Assembly: GCA_004194705.1 (NCBI GenBank)
Contig: SADC01001204.1
Coordinates: 2,976,001 to 3,040,000 of the forward strand
Direction: 5' to 3'
DNA from: Ditylenchus dipsaci
Lineage: Eukaryota > Nematoda > Chromadorea > Rhabditida > Anguinidae
Length of the DNA: 64,000 bases
Shown: piece by piece, positions 62,965-64,000 of the stretch
Layout of the letters: each line of letters opens with the position of its first letter
Position numbering within the stretch: the stretch's first letter is position 1
The notes under the pieces: generated by a model
Databases searched by the model: none
The model's input: only the letters and a program-made list of their open reading frames with translations
What the model was told of the DNA's origin: nothing
Position numbers and translations under genes: made by a program

Positions 62965-63738
62965 CTAACTGGTGTTAGAAAAGTTCGGAAACTTTTTTTG
63001 ACCTCATTTTTATAATTGAAATATCAATATAAAATAATTCTGTAAAATGGGTTTTGTAGCCCTTCTCCTCCTCTTCAAAACTGTATATCCACTTTTTATT
63101 TTACTTATTCAAATGGCCGCCATTGGCAGCAGTACATTTGCGCAATCGTTTAGGGAAACTGTCAATGGCATTTTGAATAAATACTTGCGGGATTGCGTCC
63201 CATTCTCTGACCAAAGATCTCTTCAATGCCGGGATCGAGTTGTGGGTCGTCGAGCAGGCCTTTGACTGCAGGTAGGGCCACACAAAGTAGTCCATCACAT
63301 TCCAGTCAGGTGAGTTGGGTGCCCAGTCACCTTTGATGGCAGCATTGTCGCCCCAATGTGAATCGACTTTGATGAAATTCGGAAAGTTGTTGGCAATCCA
63401 ATTCTGAGTCTCAACTGCTCGATGAGATGGCGCCCCGTCTTGCTGGAAGCACCATTCACTCTCCAGACTGGCCTCAGCCCATGGTGCCACTTGGGTCTCC
63501 ACAAAGATGGAAAGCAAAGATAGCAACAAATGAGTCACTGCATAAATTAATTTTGTGTCCTTCCTTCCTTTGCTTTCCCTTTCTTAGCAGATGGTATTAT
63601 AAATAAAAAGTGGATATACAGTTTTGAAGAGAAGGAACACGGCTACAAAACCCATTTTACAGAATTATTTTATATTGATATTTTCAATTATAAAAATGAG
63701 GTCAAAAAAAGTTTCCGAACTTTTCCAACACCAGTTAG
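62965..63738 (-). mobile_element. Mariner-like element with long (about 135-base) inverted ends, internally deleted
   Basis: TA on both sides (62963-62964, 63739-63740). Ends CTAACTGGTGTTAGAAAAGT / ACTTTTCCAACACCAGTTAG continue with TTCGGAAACTTTTTTTGACC and on to CAAAACTGTATATCCACTTT. The last base pairs of complementarity lie near 63104 and 63600. Only the transposase C-terminal half remains, on the - strand. Confidence 0.9.
63101..63538 (-). pseudogene. Mariner-type transposase, C-terminal half
   Basis: Reading on the - strand: a short unrelated start, then WCFQQDGAPSHRAVETQNWI with the second catalytic Asp, then NSPDWNVMDYFVWPYLQSKA with the third acidic position, and the usual end VFIQNAIDSFPKRLRKC then AANGGHLNK. 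The N-terminal helix-turn-helix and first catalytic Asp are gone. The N-terminal relic at 26636-27281 belongs to a related but different element, judged by the terminal repeats. Confidence 0.85.
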
Positions 63739-63748
63739 TACGATTGTT

Positions 63749-64000
63749 ACACAGTTAACTCGATGTTTAAATTTTTCGACCTTATTTCTTGTTTTTTTGC
63801 TATTTTTCACTATTTTGAGCATGTTACTTGACGGTTGACAAGCTATGTGTTGGCAACAGAGCAGTAAATTAAAGTAAGTGAAAATTATTGCAAATATCCT
63901 CGAAGTTCAATATATAAATTGTATACTAAACATTTTATATACTGAACAGTCCATCATTACTGTATATCCAATATCATGGGCGTAGCCAGGGAGGGGAGGA
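63749..64000. mobile_element. Start of a CACAGTTAACTC-type foldback element (cut by the window edge)
   Basis: CACAGTTAACTCGATG and CTTATTTCTTGTTTTTTTGC followed by ATTTTGAGCATGTTACTTG match the left arm of 45119-45742. The right arm would lie beyond the window. Confidence 0.55.

Overview
The window is nuclear DNA of an animal, most probably a nematode. Three spliced genes use short introns ending in TTTTCAG-like acceptors. One encodes a nematode-type HNF4-derived nuclear receptor. Short runs of the nematode telomere motif (TTAGGC/GCCTAA) sit inside repeats. The DNA is AT-rich, genes are sparse, and most of the window is transposon debris. I cannot name the species.

Layout. 1-859: the last two exons and 3' flank of a nuclear receptor gene, duplicated from the fuller gene at 22.0-24.4 kb. 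0.9-22 kb: no gene recognised, only foldback elements, long palindromes and GC-rich palindromic arrays. 22.0-23.7 kb: nuclear receptor (DNA-binding and ligand-binding domains, + strand). 24.4-34 kb: Tc1/mariner-type relics, hAT-like MITEs and foldback elements. 34.5-38.3 kb: a nearly whole Mutator-like element with long inverted repeats, a FLYWCH/MULE transposase and an Ulp1-type protease (both - strand). 38.3-50.6 kb: nested repeats, including a miniature element with terminal direct repeats that contain tRNA-like sequence. 50.65-56.83 kb: a ten-exon rhodopsin-family GPCR of the sex-peptide-receptor / myoinhibitory-peptide-receptor group, with two long introns full of MITEs. 57.6-59 kb: more MITEs. 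59.13-62.38 kb: a six-exon UDP-glycosyltransferase with an upstream TATA box. 62.97-63.74 kb: a deleted mariner-like element.

The three host genes (a transcription factor, a neuropeptide receptor and a detoxification enzyme) show no sign of acting together. The strongest pattern is in the repeats. Several unrelated-looking families have terminal or core sequence made of short self-complementary tandem units or tRNA-like (Pol III A/B box) sequence, and many are framed by clear target-site duplications that I could read directly. Several coding breaks are single-base losses in or beside short homopolymers, so some apparent pseudogenes may be sequencing artefacts.
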